Of a stretch of DNA of 64,000 nt, positions 17,072-25,526 are shown one piece after another. The notes beneath the pieces are model-generated. The model searched no databases and was not told the origin of the DNA. It saw only the letters and a program-made list of their open reading frames with translations. Numbering within the stretch: the first letter of the stretch is position 1; every line of letters begins with the position of its first letter. Position numbers and translations under genes: made by a program. The stretch is from Deltaproteobacteria bacterium UBA2409 (lineage in GTDB: Bacteria; Bdellovibrionota_C; UBA2361; DDRT01), in the NCBI GenBank assembly GCA_002343185.1, contig DDRT01000014.1:12017-76016 (forward strand). Reading direction: 5' to 3'.

Positions 17072-17974
17072 TTACCTATACCTCTTTACATCCAAACTTG
17101 GAGGGATCGGGGTTTTGTTGACTATATAATCGGCAAGGACTCTCCCTGCTACAAGTCCGGTCTGAAACCCTCTTGATCCGTGTCCTAGAGAGACTAAAAC
17201 ATCTTTGGATATTTCTCCAACTAGAGGCATTCTATCTGGGGTATTTAATCTATAGCTAACCCTGCCACCAATATAAGTACTATCAATATTTAAAGCATTT
17301 TTTAAGCCTTTTAAAATATAGTCCTGTCTTATTAATTCATCATTGAAAACTCCATGATCGAAGCTTGAGCCAACAACTCCGCCTGGAAGTATGTAGCCTC
17401 CGTAGGCGATCGGAATGTTTATTGTAAGGGGAGAGATGAAGGCCACTTCGCCTCTGACTCTCTCGAGTGGGAGGTTAAAGTTAGGAGTTCCCGTGCAAAA
17501 AATTGTTTTTTGAGGCTTAGGGGTGCTAACTTTACAGTTAAACTTAATATCAATTTTGTCTGATAAGATCTTAAGAATTTTATTTGTCTCGATTGACCCT
17601 GCATTTTTATAAAAAATTACGGACTCATAAGGGATCTCTATTCCAGCAAGCTCAGAAGCTTTCTCTCCTGAAATTATAAGTTCAGGGTTACTTTTTTGAA
17701 GCCGTCTAACTTTTTCGCTGGTAGGTAGATGAATCGACCCTTTAAATGCAAACCCGAGCTTTTTGTATAAAGTGATCGCCTCTTTAGTTATCCATTCCAT
17801 TTCCTTTGAACGTTCTGTGTTTGAAAGAACAGGATTGATTAGCGCTTCTTTGTTTCCTGATGCTCCAGCTCCAAGATCGCTTGCTTCTTCGTAAACTACT
17901 ACTTCCTCACCGTACTGTTTTAAGAAGTAAGCGCAGGAGAGCCCTGCAATACCTGCGCCGATAATAGCTACCAT
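17072..17974 (-). CDS. FAD-dependent oxidoreductase, similar to the MnmC C-terminal (oxidase) domain
   Basis: DAO-superfamily flavoprotein of 300 residues. The N-terminus has the dinucleotide fold IIGAGIAGLSCAYFL with the glutamate-ended second strand (VVVYEE), followed by GAGASGNKEALINP, close to the MnmC oxidase signature. Later segments ERVRGEVAFI, GGYILPGG and RLNTPDRMPLVGEI also fit the MnmC oxidase domain, which trims carboxymethylaminomethyl-uridine at tRNA wobble position 34. Here it would be a stand-alone oxidase without the methyltransferase half. An amino-acid oxidase function cannot be excluded, particularly as it heads an operon with arginase. Confidence 0.75.
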   Translation of the reverse strand: MVAIIGAGIAGLSCAYFLKQYGEEVVVYEEASDLGAGASGNKEALINPVLSNTERSKEMEWITKEAITLYKKLGFAFKGSIHLPTSEKVRRLQKSNPELIISGEKASELAGIEIPYESVIFYKNAGSIETNKILKILSDKIDIKFNCKVSTPKPQKTIFCTGTPNFNLPLERVRGEVAFISPLTINIPIAYGGYILPGGVVGSSFDHGVFNDELIRQDYILKGLKNALNIDSTYIGGRVSYRLNTPDRMPLVGEISKDVLVSLGHGSRGFQTGLVAGRVLADYIVNKTPIPPSLDVKRYR

Positions 17975-18014
17975 TTCTTTCCTCTAAGTTGTCTTGATGC
18001 CATAATTGGCCACG

Positions 18015-18911
18015 ATGTTCGCACTTGCTGGGGTTTATAATCTACTTTTTGGTTTTATATGTATATTCTTTCCAAGTTTAATTTTTGAGACTCTAGGGAT
18101 TCAAAGCCCTGACTATATAGCGTTATGGCAATGTATAGGCCTTTTAATCGCTATTTTTGGTGTTGGCTATCTTGTTGTATATGGAGATCCTCACAAACAT
18201 TGGCTAGTGGTTCTACTAGGATTAATGGGGAAGCTTGGGGCTGCTTTAGGATTTATTTACACACAAATTGCCGGAACCCTTCCATTTGAATTTATTTACT
18301 TAGTTATCATAAACGATCTTATCTGGATCCCATTTTTTGCTTTAACTCTTAAGGCAACATATCAGGGGTATCTTGATACTCTTGGGGCAGAAGCGTTGCC
18401 ACTTGATGAGTCTCTTAGAAAATTTATTGTTGGAGGCGAATCACTTTATGAGCTTTCATATAAAAAACCATTGCTTTTGATTTTTTTGAGGCATGCTGGT
18501 TGCGCGTTTTGTAGAGAAACTTTGGCAGCACTTAGTAAAGAAAAAATTGACGATATGTTTACAGTGGTAGTGCATATGGGAAGAGATGTCGACGGAAACT
18601 ATTTAAGAGATAGGTTCAAACTTCCATGGGTTAGTTTTGTTAGTGATTCAGATAGAGTTTTATATAGATCTTTCGGGTTAAGACGCGGCACTCTGTCGCA
18701 GCTATTTGGTCCGCTCGTTTGGCTTAGGGGGTTTAATGCTGCAGTTATAAAAGGGCTAGGAGTTGGGGTCATCCAGGGGGATGGGTTTCAGATGCCTGGA
18801 GCTTTTATAGTTCACAAAGGTAAGGTTATCTATGAAGAGAGAGCAGCTTCCGCAAGCGATCTTCCGAACTTTGAAAAGTTGCTTTGCGTTCAACCAGCCA
18901 ATGAGGGGTGA
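18015..18911 (+). CDS. membrane protein with C-terminal peroxiredoxin-like (AhpC/TSA) domain
   Basis: About 298 residues from the ATG at 18015 (an in-frame TTG lies at 18006). Four N-terminal membrane segments (about residues 1-27, 35-57, 63-86 and 93-117) are fused to a thioredoxin-fold domain. It has a CxxC redox pair, Cys163 and Cys166, in RHAGCAFCRE, and a distal QMPGAFIVHKGKVIYEE strand typical of AhpC/TSA-2 proteins. The fusion suggests a membrane-bound thiol oxidoreductase. The side of the membrane on which the CxxC lies is not certain. Divergent from the FAD oxidase operon. Confidence 0.78.
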   Translation: MFALAGVYNLLFGFICIFFPSLIFETLGIQSPDYIALWQCIGLLIAIFGVGYLVVYGDPHKHWLVVLLGLMGKLGAALGFIYTQIAGTLPFEFIYLVIINDLIWIPFFALTLKATYQGYLDTLGAEALPLDESLRKFIVGGESLYELSYKKPLLLIFLRHAGCAFCRETLAALSKEKIDDMFTVVVHMGRDVDGNYLRDRFKLPWVSFVSDSDRVLYRSFGLRRGTLSQLFGPLVWLRGFNAAVIKGLGVGVIQGDGFQMPGAFIVHKGKVIYEERAASASDLPNFEKLLCVQPANEG

Positions 18912-19048
18912 ACGCTGTTTTAATTGCTAAAACATTAATTCCTCCTTGTGCAAGATCTTAGGTATCTGCATTCTATCTTCAGATGGAATCAGGCGGAGAG
19001 TCTGGTTCTAAAACCGTCTTCCGAGAGGAAGAATTTTTAGGAGAAAAT

Positions 19049-19252
19049 ATGAATAAGAAAACTTCTTTTGCAGCTCTAGCAGCATCTGCTGCACTTTTGA
19101 TGGCTAGTGCCCCTGTTATGGCTGATGCCTTAACAAAAACCGATTCAGAGATCCGTGCTTGTGGCGGACATGAAGGATGCTGCGCTGCGGAAGGTTGTGA
19201 GGCTCATGATTGTCACGCATGTGAAGGTCATGATTGCGAAGCTCATGAGTAG
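19049..19252 (+). CDS. exported small Cys/His-rich peptide
   Basis: 67 residues from the ATG at 19049, chosen because AGGAGA lies just upstream and it begins a textbook signal peptide (KKTSFAALAASAALLMASAPVMA). The predicted mature peptide of roughly 40 residues contains 7 Cys and 6 His, interspersed with Ala, Gly and Glu (GCCAAEGC, HDCHACEGHDC). That composition suggests metal binding or a precursor of a modified peptide. No known family is asserted. A co-oriented gene for a protein with a His-rich segment follows 40 bp later. Confidence 0.65.
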   Translation: MNKKTSFAALAASAALLMASAPVMADALTKTDSEIRACGGHEGCCAAEGCEAHDCHACEGHDCEAHE

Positions 19253-19292
19253 GCTTTAGTCAAAACTGTTTTTTAGCTATCTTTGTTCCTGT

Positions 19293-20003
19293 ATGGGAAG
19301 AGAGATAGCTCCGTTTACAACAGATGTTGAAATAGACAACTTCGATGAGATCTTAAGTGGTGCATCAGAGGTTGTTGCGGCTCTGGAGGAGTGTTCGAAA
19401 GATGGCTCCTCTCCGTTTTCAAGATTGCTTAACACAAAAGGCGATCAGATAAGTGAATGGGAACATCTTCCACCTAAAGATTGCTACGATCCTGAAACTA
19501 GATCTCAATATTACTACCATGTCCATAAAAAAGAGGAGCGAATCGCTGGCGAGCATGGCCATCTCCATATATTTCGAGGAAGCGATATTCCTTCAATAAT
19601 TCCAATTAGCGAAATAGGGGAATCGTCACATAAACCTAAAAAAAGAAATCTAACTCATCTTTTTGCCTTGGCTTTAGATAGTAAGGGGGCCCCGATTGCG
19701 ATTTTTACCACAAATCATTTTGTCTGTGGTGATAACTGGTTGTCCAGTGATGATACAGCTAAACTACTAGAGGGCTTTAATATTGGAGTCAGTGAGCCTG
19801 ATCCATTGATAAACCTTTGGGTTAATGGATTAGTGAAGCTTTGTAAGCCATGGGCAAAAGCTCTTCTTTTAAGAAGAGACCATGAGTTCAATAAAAGAGC
19901 AGATCCTGATTCGCCTTTTGCAATCTATAAAGATAGATCTTTTGAAATTCCAACCTCAAGTTATTTTGATTTTATTCAGGTGATGGAGTTTTTAAATCAG
20001 TAA
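19293..20003 (+). CDS. uncharacterised protein with YYHVH / EHGHLHIF His-rich segment
   Basis: A 236-residue soluble protein without signal peptide. A central segment (about residues 72-95) reads SQYYYHVHKKEERIAGEHGHLH, with four His in alternating pattern, which may bind metal. THLFALALDSKGAPIAIFTTNH and a C-terminal RRDHEFNKRADPD follow. I recognise no characterised function. It lies 40 bp after the Cys/His-rich exported peptide gene on the same strand, so co-expression is plausible; a functional link is inference. Confidence 0.6.
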   Translation: MGREIAPFTTDVEIDNFDEILSGASEVVAALEECSKDGSSPFSRLLNTKGDQISEWEHLPPKDCYDPETRSQYYYHVHKKEERIAGEHGHLHIFRGSDIPSIIPISEIGESSHKPKKRNLTHLFALALDSKGAPIAIFTTNHFVCGDNWLSSDDTAKLLEGFNIGVSEPDPLINLWVNGLVKLCKPWAKALLLRRDHEFNKRADPDSPFAIYKDRSFEIPTSSYFDFIQVMEFLNQ

Positions 20004-20104
20004 AATTTTTACTTCTGTTGCTGTCCTCCGCCTCTCCGTTATCCGATAGCTGTTAGCTGAACGCCGAGAACTGAAGATAGAAGATTCTTGGCAGTCAGAC
20101 CTCA

Positions 20105-21370
20105 TCACCCAACCTCGATCTCACCCCTAACCAATGCAGCTAAGATATTCATATCTTTTGGAATGGATTCAGTAAGATTTACACTACCTTTTTTTGTAAC
20201 CAAAATATTATCCTCAATTCTAACTCCACAAGATCCACTGAGATAAACACCAGGTTCAATTGTTATCACCATTCCTTCTTTGAGTTCATTTTCTGCAGAT
20301 TCTCTTAATGGCCCAACATCGTGAACATCAAGTCCAAGGCTATGGCCAATGCTATGTGGGAAGAATTTTTTATAGCTCTTTTCTTTTAAGTGATTAACAA
20401 CTGAGCCTTTCTTTAAAAGCTTAATCGCCATTAAGCCCTTAATGATCACTGTTGCAGCAGCTTTGTGAACATCAGATAAAAGAACTCCTGATTTTACATT
20501 ACTAATTGCGGCTTCTTGAGCTTCAAGAACTATGTGATAGATATCAATAAGTTTTTGAGATACTAACTCTCCTCCTACGGGAAGAGTTCTTGTCACATCA
20601 GCGCAATATCCATCGATACTTCCGCCAAAATCTAAAAGAGCAAGTTCTCCCTTCTTAAGGGCTCGATCGGTTGGTGAAAAGTGAAGCACACTTGCATTTT
20701 TTCCACCTGCAACAATCGTATTAAATGAAAGCTCTCCCCCTTGGGCACGGATCCAATACTCTAAAGTAGCAGCGATAAAATTTTCAGTAACTCCAGCAGT
20801 TATGAATCTTGCTGTTTCAAAAAAACTTGATGCAGTTACTGCTACAGCGTTCTCTAAACAAGCGATCTCTTCCTTTGATTTGAAAAGCCTTAACTTGCTT
20901 GATACTACTTCAAGCGGGGATACATTTTTTGGAAGTACTTTTCGCGCATAGTATGGCCTGCTAAATACCCACTGAGCTACAGCCAAACTGAGTCCCCCAT
21001 CAATAGTTTGATGATATAGAGTTTCATGATTTTCAATCTGTTTTTTAAGTTCACTAAGAACAGACTCTGAAACTAGAAGTTTGGCACCTATTCTTTTTGC
21101 TATGCTCTTTGGATCCTCTCCTAGTCCGTCCCATAGAGCCTTATCCGAGTCATGTTTTGGCGCAACAAGAGTCGAATCTCCTGATCCTGAAACTACCAGT
21201 GTAACATCTTGATTCTCCGTTCCTGTAAAATATAGAAGATCCGAGTTTCTATAATTTGGATAGGTTGTATCATTAGATCTGAATCTGGATGGATTTCCAC
21301 TAATTATTGCAACTCCAGATTTTGTCATTATTGAAACAAGACTTTTAATTCTTTTTTTGAATATACTCAT
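20105..21370 (-). CDS. pepP: Xaa-Pro aminopeptidase (aminopeptidase P)
   Basis: Di-metal M24 peptidase releasing N-terminal residues before proline; cytoplasmic, 421 residues. The N-terminal AMP_N domain (about 1-150) shows NSDLLYFTG and LVAPKHDSDKALWDG. The catalytic pita-bread domain carries the metal ligands in LLDFGGSIDGYCADVTRTLP, HSIGHSLGLDVHDVG, MVITIEPGVYL and CGVRIEDNILVT. Length and motif order match PepP rather than prolidase. It is divergent from the thioesterase gene at 21384, with only 13 bp between starts. Confidence 0.93.
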   Translation of the reverse strand: MSIFKKRIKSLVSIMTKSGVAIISGNPSRFRSNDTTYPNYRNSDLLYFTGTENQDVTLVVSGSGDSTLVAPKHDSDKALWDGLGEDPKSIAKRIGAKLLVSESVLSELKKQIENHETLYHQTIDGGLSLAVAQWVFSRPYYARKVLPKNVSPLEVVSSKLRLFKSKEEIACLENAVAVTASSFFETARFITAGVTENFIAATLEYWIRAQGGELSFNTIVAGGKNASVLHFSPTDRALKKGELALLDFGGSIDGYCADVTRTLPVGGELVSQKLIDIYHIVLEAQEAAISNVKSGVLLSDVHKAAATVIIKGLMAIKLLKKGSVVNHLKEKSYKKFFPHSIGHSLGLDVHDVGPLRESAENELKEGMVITIEPGVYLSGSCGVRIEDNILVTKKGSVNLTESIPKDMNILAALVRGEIEVG

Positions 21371-21383
21371 AGCTTAGGAGTCT

Positions 21384-21773
21384 ATGATTGATGAGCTTAA
21401 AATAACAGTTAAAAACTTAGAAGAAGTTTATCAGCACGTTCACCATGCAGAATCACTTAAATTTCTTGAGGCTGGACGGGTTTCATTTTTAAAGATGGCC
21501 GGTTCCTCGATGGAATCTCTGATAGCTTCTGGGATATATCCAGTTGTAAGAGCTATAGAGGTTGATTATTTAAGAGAGATAAAAACAGGGGAGATTTTAG
21601 TCAAAACTTGCATTAAAGATGTTAGTGAACGCTCAGTAGTTTTCGAGCAGGAGCTTTTTAATGAGCGAGGTAAGATGGCAATTAAAGCATCGGTAGTTTG
21701 CATGTTTCTCTACAAAGAGCTTGGTAGAGCAGGGGAAGTACCTATAACCTTCCGTGATTACAGGCAAAAATAG
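21384..21773 (+). CDS. acyl-CoA thioesterase-like hotdog protein (YbgC/FadM type)
   Basis: Single hotdog domain of 129 residues. The helix motif HHAESLKFLEAGR matches the 4HBT pattern (HANYLRFFERAR), followed by VVRAIEVDYLREIKTGEILVKT and VFEQELFNERGKMAIKASVVC, the typical strands. The aspartate that usually acts in catalysis (DTDAAG in YbgC) aligns with glutamate here (LEEVYQ), so activity could be altered. Substrate is unknown. The start ATG lies 13 bp from the divergent pepP start. Confidence 0.78.
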   Translation: MIDELKITVKNLEEVYQHVHHAESLKFLEAGRVSFLKMAGSSMESLIASGIYPVVRAIEVDYLREIKTGEILVKTCIKDVSERSVVFEQELFNERGKMAIKASVVCMFLYKELGRAGEVPITFRDYRQK

Positions 21774-21816
21774 TGCTTTGCGCCCTTTAAAAAAGGGAGG
21801 CATCTAAAAAAGGGTG

Positions 21817-22104
21817 ATGACTAAGGTAGCAATACTTTTCCATGACCAGGAGATAGCAAGCCTCTTTGCCGAGCTTTCTAAGGCAAAGGGTGCGGTAGCC
21901 CGTATTGTCGAATCTACTAAGCAGATCAGCCTTACCGAAAAGATTATCACAGAGGCAAGCTTTATAGACTCTATACCTCAAGAAAGGTATTCAGAGACTC
22001 TTCTTGTAAGTAATGGTCAAGAGTTTTCTCAGTTTAGTAATACCCTTAGACGTCCATTAACTGAAGGGAAAGTTATAAAAGCACTAAGTCAGCTTTTGGA
22101 CTAA
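21817..22104 (+). CDS. small protein, possibly a degenerate receiver-like domain
   Basis: 95 residues from the ATG at 21817 (an in-frame GTG immediately precedes it). The alternation KVAILFHD, helix, later TLLVSNGQEF and LRRPLTEGKVIKALSQLLD resembles the first strand and last strand-helix of a CheY-like receiver. Phospho-acceptor and acidic-pocket residues are not evident and the middle is shortened. Fold inference is weak; function unknown. It lies between a thioesterase and a sugar-phosphate transferase on the same strand. Confidence 0.5.
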   Translation: MTKVAILFHDQEIASLFAELSKAKGAVARIVESTKQISLTEKIITEASFIDSIPQERYSETLLVSNGQEFSQFSNTLRRPLTEGKVIKALSQLLD

Positions 22105-22148
22105 GCCCCTTTCATTTGCTCTATATCACTTATATCCTTGTTAGTTGA

Positions 22149-23582
22149 ATGTTGAAGGAAAACTGGCGTTTAATTTCACGTCTTGAGCGTGCCGGAGATT
22201 TTGCTCTTATCTGCCTATCTTTTGTTGCTGCTTACTACGGAAGATATAGCCTGGTCTTTTGGAATGAGAAGTACAATCTTGGTTTGCCCCTATTTGGTGA
22301 AGAGCTAGCCCCTCTAAAAGATTACGCTCTTATCTTAGTTCTCTCGCTGTTATTTTTCATGGTGGTACTAAGCCTTCTTGGTGCTTATGCCAGTATGAGG
22401 CTAACCTCTCCCATCAAACTTCTTAGTATAGGTTTGGCAAGCTCAGCAGTTGTATTCTTACTACTTGCAGCAACGCTTTTTATTCTCAAAGTTGAAGTAA
22501 GTAGAAGTTTTATTGCACTGTTCTGTTTGCTTGTGGGACTGCTCTTAACACTGGAAAGATACATCGTCTTAGCGATTTTAAGATATTTTAGAAGAAGAGG
22601 ACGGAATTTTAGAAATGTTATCGTTTGTGGCGGAGGTGAACAGTCAGCACGACTACTTGAGGAGATCTCATCTAGAAAAGAGCTTGGGATAAGAGTGAGA
22701 GCAGTCGGGGTTTTTGGTCCAACTGAGTTATCATTCTCTCCGTTGATTAAAGGTAAAGAATCGATAGAGAAAGCAATTCGTGATGGTGCAATAGATGAGG
22801 TTATATTTGCTGATGTTGCTCAATATATGAAAGAAGCTGAAAGTTTTCTTGTTGCCTGTGCTGAGCAGGGGATAGAAACCACTGTTGTTGCAGATCTTTT
22901 CTCAGTAGGGGTGGTAAAATCTGGGTTAAGCTACTTTGGCGGTATGCCACTTATCCATTTTGAAACGCCACCTGGAGATAGATGGGAATTGAGCATTAAA
23001 AGAGGTTCAGATATCGCAATATCGATTATTTTATTAACTTTACTTCTTCCCATCTTAGCACTTATTGCGATCTTGGTGCGTGTAACCTCGGGAGGTCCAG
23101 TTTTATTCAAGCAAAAACGGGTTGGGCTTAATGGCAGAATATTTTCCCTTTATAAGTTTAGAACCATGGAGAAAGACGCGGAAGAGAAACTTCATCTTTT
23201 AGCAGATAAAAATGAAATGGATGGACCAGTGTTCAAAATGAAAAACGACCCCAGAGTAACGCGCCTTGGAAAGTATCTGCGAAAATTCTCACTAGATGAG
23301 CTCCCTCAGCTATGGAACGTTCTAAGGGGAGATATGAGTTTGGTTGGCCCAAGACCGCCTGTTCCAGGTGAGGTTAGTATGTACGAGAGAAAAGATAGAA
23401 GACGGCTTTCAATGAGACCTGGATTAACCTGTACATGGCAGGTAAGTGGTAGAAACGCTGTTAAAAGGTTTGAAGATTGGGTCAAAATGGATCTAGAATA
23501 TATTGATAACTGGTCACTGGGCAGGGATTTTCTGCTTCTCTTAAAAACTCTTCCAGTAGTCCTCTCGGGTAAGGGTCAGTAA
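22149..23582 (+). CDS. polyprenyl glycosylphosphotransferase (WbaP/WcaJ-like initiating sugar transferase)
   Basis: Inner-membrane enzyme expected to transfer a sugar phosphate from a nucleotide sugar to undecaprenyl phosphate, starting exopolysaccharide or O-antigen synthesis. The 477-residue protein has about four N-terminal membrane segments, a CoA-binding-like Rossmann domain (VIVCGGGEQSARLLEEI), and another membrane helix near residue 290. The C-terminal bacterial sugar transferase domain follows: PVLFKQKRVGLNGRIFSLYK, FRTME, LRKFSLDELPQLWNVLRGDM, SLVGPRPP, MRPGLTCTWQVSGRN. No glycan gene cluster is adjacent, so the product polymer is unknown. Confidence 0.92.
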   Translation: MLKENWRLISRLERAGDFALICLSFVAAYYGRYSLVFWNEKYNLGLPLFGEELAPLKDYALILVLSLLFFMVVLSLLGAYASMRLTSPIKLLSIGLASSAVVFLLLAATLFILKVEVSRSFIALFCLLVGLLLTLERYIVLAILRYFRRRGRNFRNVIVCGGGEQSARLLEEISSRKELGIRVRAVGVFGPTELSFSPLIKGKESIEKAIRDGAIDEVIFADVAQYMKEAESFLVACAEQGIETTVVADLFSVGVVKSGLSYFGGMPLIHFETPPGDRWELSIKRGSDIAISIILLTLLLPILALIAILVRVTSGGPVLFKQKRVGLNGRIFSLYKFRTMEKDAEEKLHLLADKNEMDGPVFKMKNDPRVTRLGKYLRKFSLDELPQLWNVLRGDMSLVGPRPPVPGEVSMYERKDRRRLSMRPGLTCTWQVSGRNAVKRFEDWVKMDLEYIDNWSLGRDFLLLLKTLPVVLSGKGQ

Positions 23583-23583
23583 G

Positions 23584-23862
23584 ATGAAAAAATATGTAGA
23601 TAACCTAAAGGCGCAGATTGAGATTCTAAAAACAAAGAATCTTTCGCAATCAGAAAAACACGAAGTAGTCACGCTTTGGACCGAATCTCTTATGTTGGAT
23701 GAAACAAAAGGTAGAGAATATCATTTCTATAAGCGTCTCTCAGGGGCAATAACTAAGCTAAATTCTCTCCTGGCAAGAAAAGGGCTGCCAACCGCAGAGT
23801 TTCCACCACCTTACGATCCAAAGAGTAGGGCAGAGGCGGTAAGTGAGATTCTAGGAGAGTGA
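23584..23862 (+). CDS. small uncharacterised protein downstream of the sugar transferase
   Basis: 92 residues, highly charged, predicted helical over the first 65 residues with a Pro-rich tail (LPTAEFPPPYDPKSRAE). No signal peptide or membrane segment, and no family recognised. The ATG follows the sugar transferase stop by one base, so it is almost certainly translated from the same mRNA and may work with or regulate that enzyme, though this is context only. Confidence 0.6.
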   Translation: MKKYVDNLKAQIEILKTKNLSQSEKHEVVTLWTESLMLDETKGREYHFYKRLSGAITKLNSLLARKGLPTAEFPPPYDPKSRAEAVSEILGE

Positions 23863-23873
23863 TTTTTATCTCT

Positions 23874-23981
23874 GGTCAGTCTTTCTTGTCCCCCGAAGCC
23901 TTTGGCGTAGGGGGAAGACTGACCTTTTTAAGGACTGGCTTCCTTCTTCGCTAAAGCTACTTAGGACAAGAAAGCCAGTCC
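23874..23981. repeat. two adjacent long hairpins between the sugar-transferase operon and rplM
   Basis: First hairpin 23874-23924: arms GGTCAGTCTT/AAGACTGACC with an inner CCCCC/GGGGG pair. Second 23932-23981: arms GGACTGGCTT/AAGCCAGTCC. The arms resemble but do not equal the TCAGGCC family seen elsewhere. Loops include GCCTTTGGCG and TTCGCTAAAGC. They lie just after a gene end and 60 bp before rplM, so they may serve as transcription boundaries or be a second palindromic repeat family. Confidence 0.75.
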
Positions 23982-24042
23982 AGACATAAATCAATGCTAT
24001 TTGACCACGGCCAAAAAAATCGGTATATTCGGCGGCTTATCC

Positions 24043-24471
24043 ATGAAAACGTTATCTATTACGAAAAAACAGGCAGAAGAGGGGAGTAAGTGGCTTCTTG
24101 TTGATGCAACTGATGTTCCGGTTGGAAGATTGGCCACCAAGGTAGCTACATTGCTAAGAGGAAAGCATAAGCCAACATATACTCCGCATATAAACTGTGG
24201 CGACTTTGTTGTTGTTATTAATGCAGAAAAAGTTAAGTTCACAGGCAATAAAGAGTCACAGAAAAAGTACTTCCGTTACACTGGTTATGCTGGTGGAATT
24301 AAAGGGGTAGTTGCTGAAGATCTTAAAGAGAAAAATCCAGTACAGATCGTCGAGAGTGCCGTAAAAGGTATGGTGAGACGTGGTGCTTTGGGGCATCAAA
24401 TATGGAAGAGATTAAAAGTTTATAAAGGTGCTGAGCATCCTCATGCTGCACAAAATCCTGTTAAGGTATAA
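24043..24471 (+). CDS. rplM: 50S ribosomal protein L13
   Basis: Structural protein of the large subunit. Starting at the ATG at 24043 gives 142 residues, the standard L13 length; an upstream in-frame TTG at 24001 would add a non-homologous extension. Motifs WLLVDATDVPVGRLAT, LRGKHKPTYTPHINCGDFVV, VKFTGNKESQKKYFRYTGYA and MVRRGALGHQIWKRLKVYKG are canonical. It is followed 5 bp later by rpsI, the conserved pairing in bacteria. Confidence 0.97.
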   Translation: MKTLSITKKQAEEGSKWLLVDATDVPVGRLATKVATLLRGKHKPTYTPHINCGDFVVVINAEKVKFTGNKESQKKYFRYTGYAGGIKGVVAEDLKEKNPVQIVESAVKGMVRRGALGHQIWKRLKVYKGAEHPHAAQNPVKV

Positions 24472-24476
24472 AGTTT

Positions 24477-24872
24477 ATGATTAAAGGTGGATACATTCAC
24501 GCAATCGGCAGAAGAAAAAGAGCAGTGGCCAGGGTTTTTTTAAAAGCAGGCTCAGGGGCTATTACTGTTAATGGAAAGAATTACGAGTCCTACTTTGGTA
24601 GAGAAGCTCTTAACAGAATAGTTAGACAACCACTCGAGCTTTCAGAATTAACTGACAAGATAGACATCAAGGCTACAGTGGTCGGTGGTGGCTCTGCTGG
24701 TCAGGCAGGAGCAGTAAGACTTGGGCTTGCTCGTGCACTTATTCAATTTAAAGAAGAGTTAAGAGGCAGCCTGAAAAAAGCAGGTTTCTTAACAAGAGAT
24801 TCCCGCGAAGTAGAACGTAAGAAATACGGACTACATAAAGCTAGAAAACGCCCGCAATTCTCGAAGAGGTAG
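24477..24872 (+). CDS. rpsI: 30S ribosomal protein S9
   Basis: Small-subunit protein contacting P-site tRNA through its C-terminal tail. The 131 residues include HAIGRRKRAVARVFLKAGSG, TVVGGGSAGQAGAVRLGLAR, LTRDSREVERKKYGLHKARK, and end in the expected basic PQFSKR tail. Length and the ATG 5 bp after rplM are typical. The operon ends before the convergent NarL-type regulator. Confidence 0.97.
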   Translation: MIKGGYIHAIGRRKRAVARVFLKAGSGAITVNGKNYESYFGREALNRIVRQPLELSELTDKIDIKATVVGGGSAGQAGAVRLGLARALIQFKEELRGSLKKAGFLTRDSREVERKKYGLHKARKRPQFSKR

Positions 24873-24887
24873 GGTCTGCACTTATTT

Positions 24888-25526
24888 CTATACAGTAATC
24901 AATCCGTGGTGGATTGCGATCTTCACTAGTTCAGCATTAGTTCTTACTTTTAGTTTCTTTAGAATGTTACTTCTATGTGTATCTACAGTTCTGGTGCTGA
25001 TATGGAGAATCTTCCCGATCTCTCGGTTTGGTTTTCCATCTGCAAGATAAGTTAAGATCTCAATCTCTCTTTTTGTTAGAACCTTAGCTAGTTGCTCTGG
25101 TCCAGCTGTTGGTGATGGTTCAGCAAGAAGTGCTTCAGCAACACTTGGACTAACATAAGTTCTGCCGTCTAGTATTGAAGAAAGTGCAAATAGTAGCTCG
25201 TCTAGCTTTGCGTTCTTTGGCATAAAGCCGCGAGCGCCTGCTTTAAAAGCTGCTCTTATATTTTCAGCACCCTCATCAGCAGATAGAACAAGCACCGGAA
25301 CTCTTGATCCGACTTCTTTCATCTTATCAAGTGCGCCGATACCATCTAGTTTAGGCATCGCAACATCAAGAATTAAAAGATCTGGTGTAGTGGATTTTAA
25401 TACTGAGAGTAGTTCCTCTCCGTCAGCGGCTTGGCCGACAACCTGATAATCTCCGCGATGAGCCAACATCGCACAAAGAGCCTCTCTTACGACGCTATGA
25501 TCATCAGCTACGATGAGACGTTTCAT
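24888..25526 (-). CDS. NarL/FixJ-family response regulator
   Basis: DNA-binding response regulator of 212 residues. The receiver (1-120) has acidic ADD at 7-9, phospho-acceptor Asp54 in LILDVAMP, and the switch segment VLVLSADEGAE. The LuxR-type helix-turn-helix (about 148-210) reads LTKREIEILTYLADGKPNRE, IGKILHISTRTVDTHRSNIL, KKLKVRTNAELVKIA. No histidine kinase is adjacent, so it is an orphan regulator; the receiver-kinase at 8255-9331 is one possible partner but this is not shown. Convergent with rpsI. Confidence 0.94.
   Translation of the reverse strand: MKRLIVADDHSVVREALCAMLAHRGDYQVVGQAADGEELLSVLKSTTPDLLILDVAMPKLDGIGALDKMKEVGSRVPVLVLSADEGAENIRAAFKAGARGFMPKNAKLDELLFALSSILDGRTYVSPSVAEALLAEPSPTAGPEQLAKVLTKREIEILTYLADGKPNREIGKILHISTRTVDTHRSNILKKLKVRTNAELVKIAIHHGLITV

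Noticed and set aside
24003..24030. Reverse-strand ACCGATTT near rplM as a sigma-28 site
   Set aside because: No TAAA-like element 15 bases upstream and no gene start in the direction it would transcribe.
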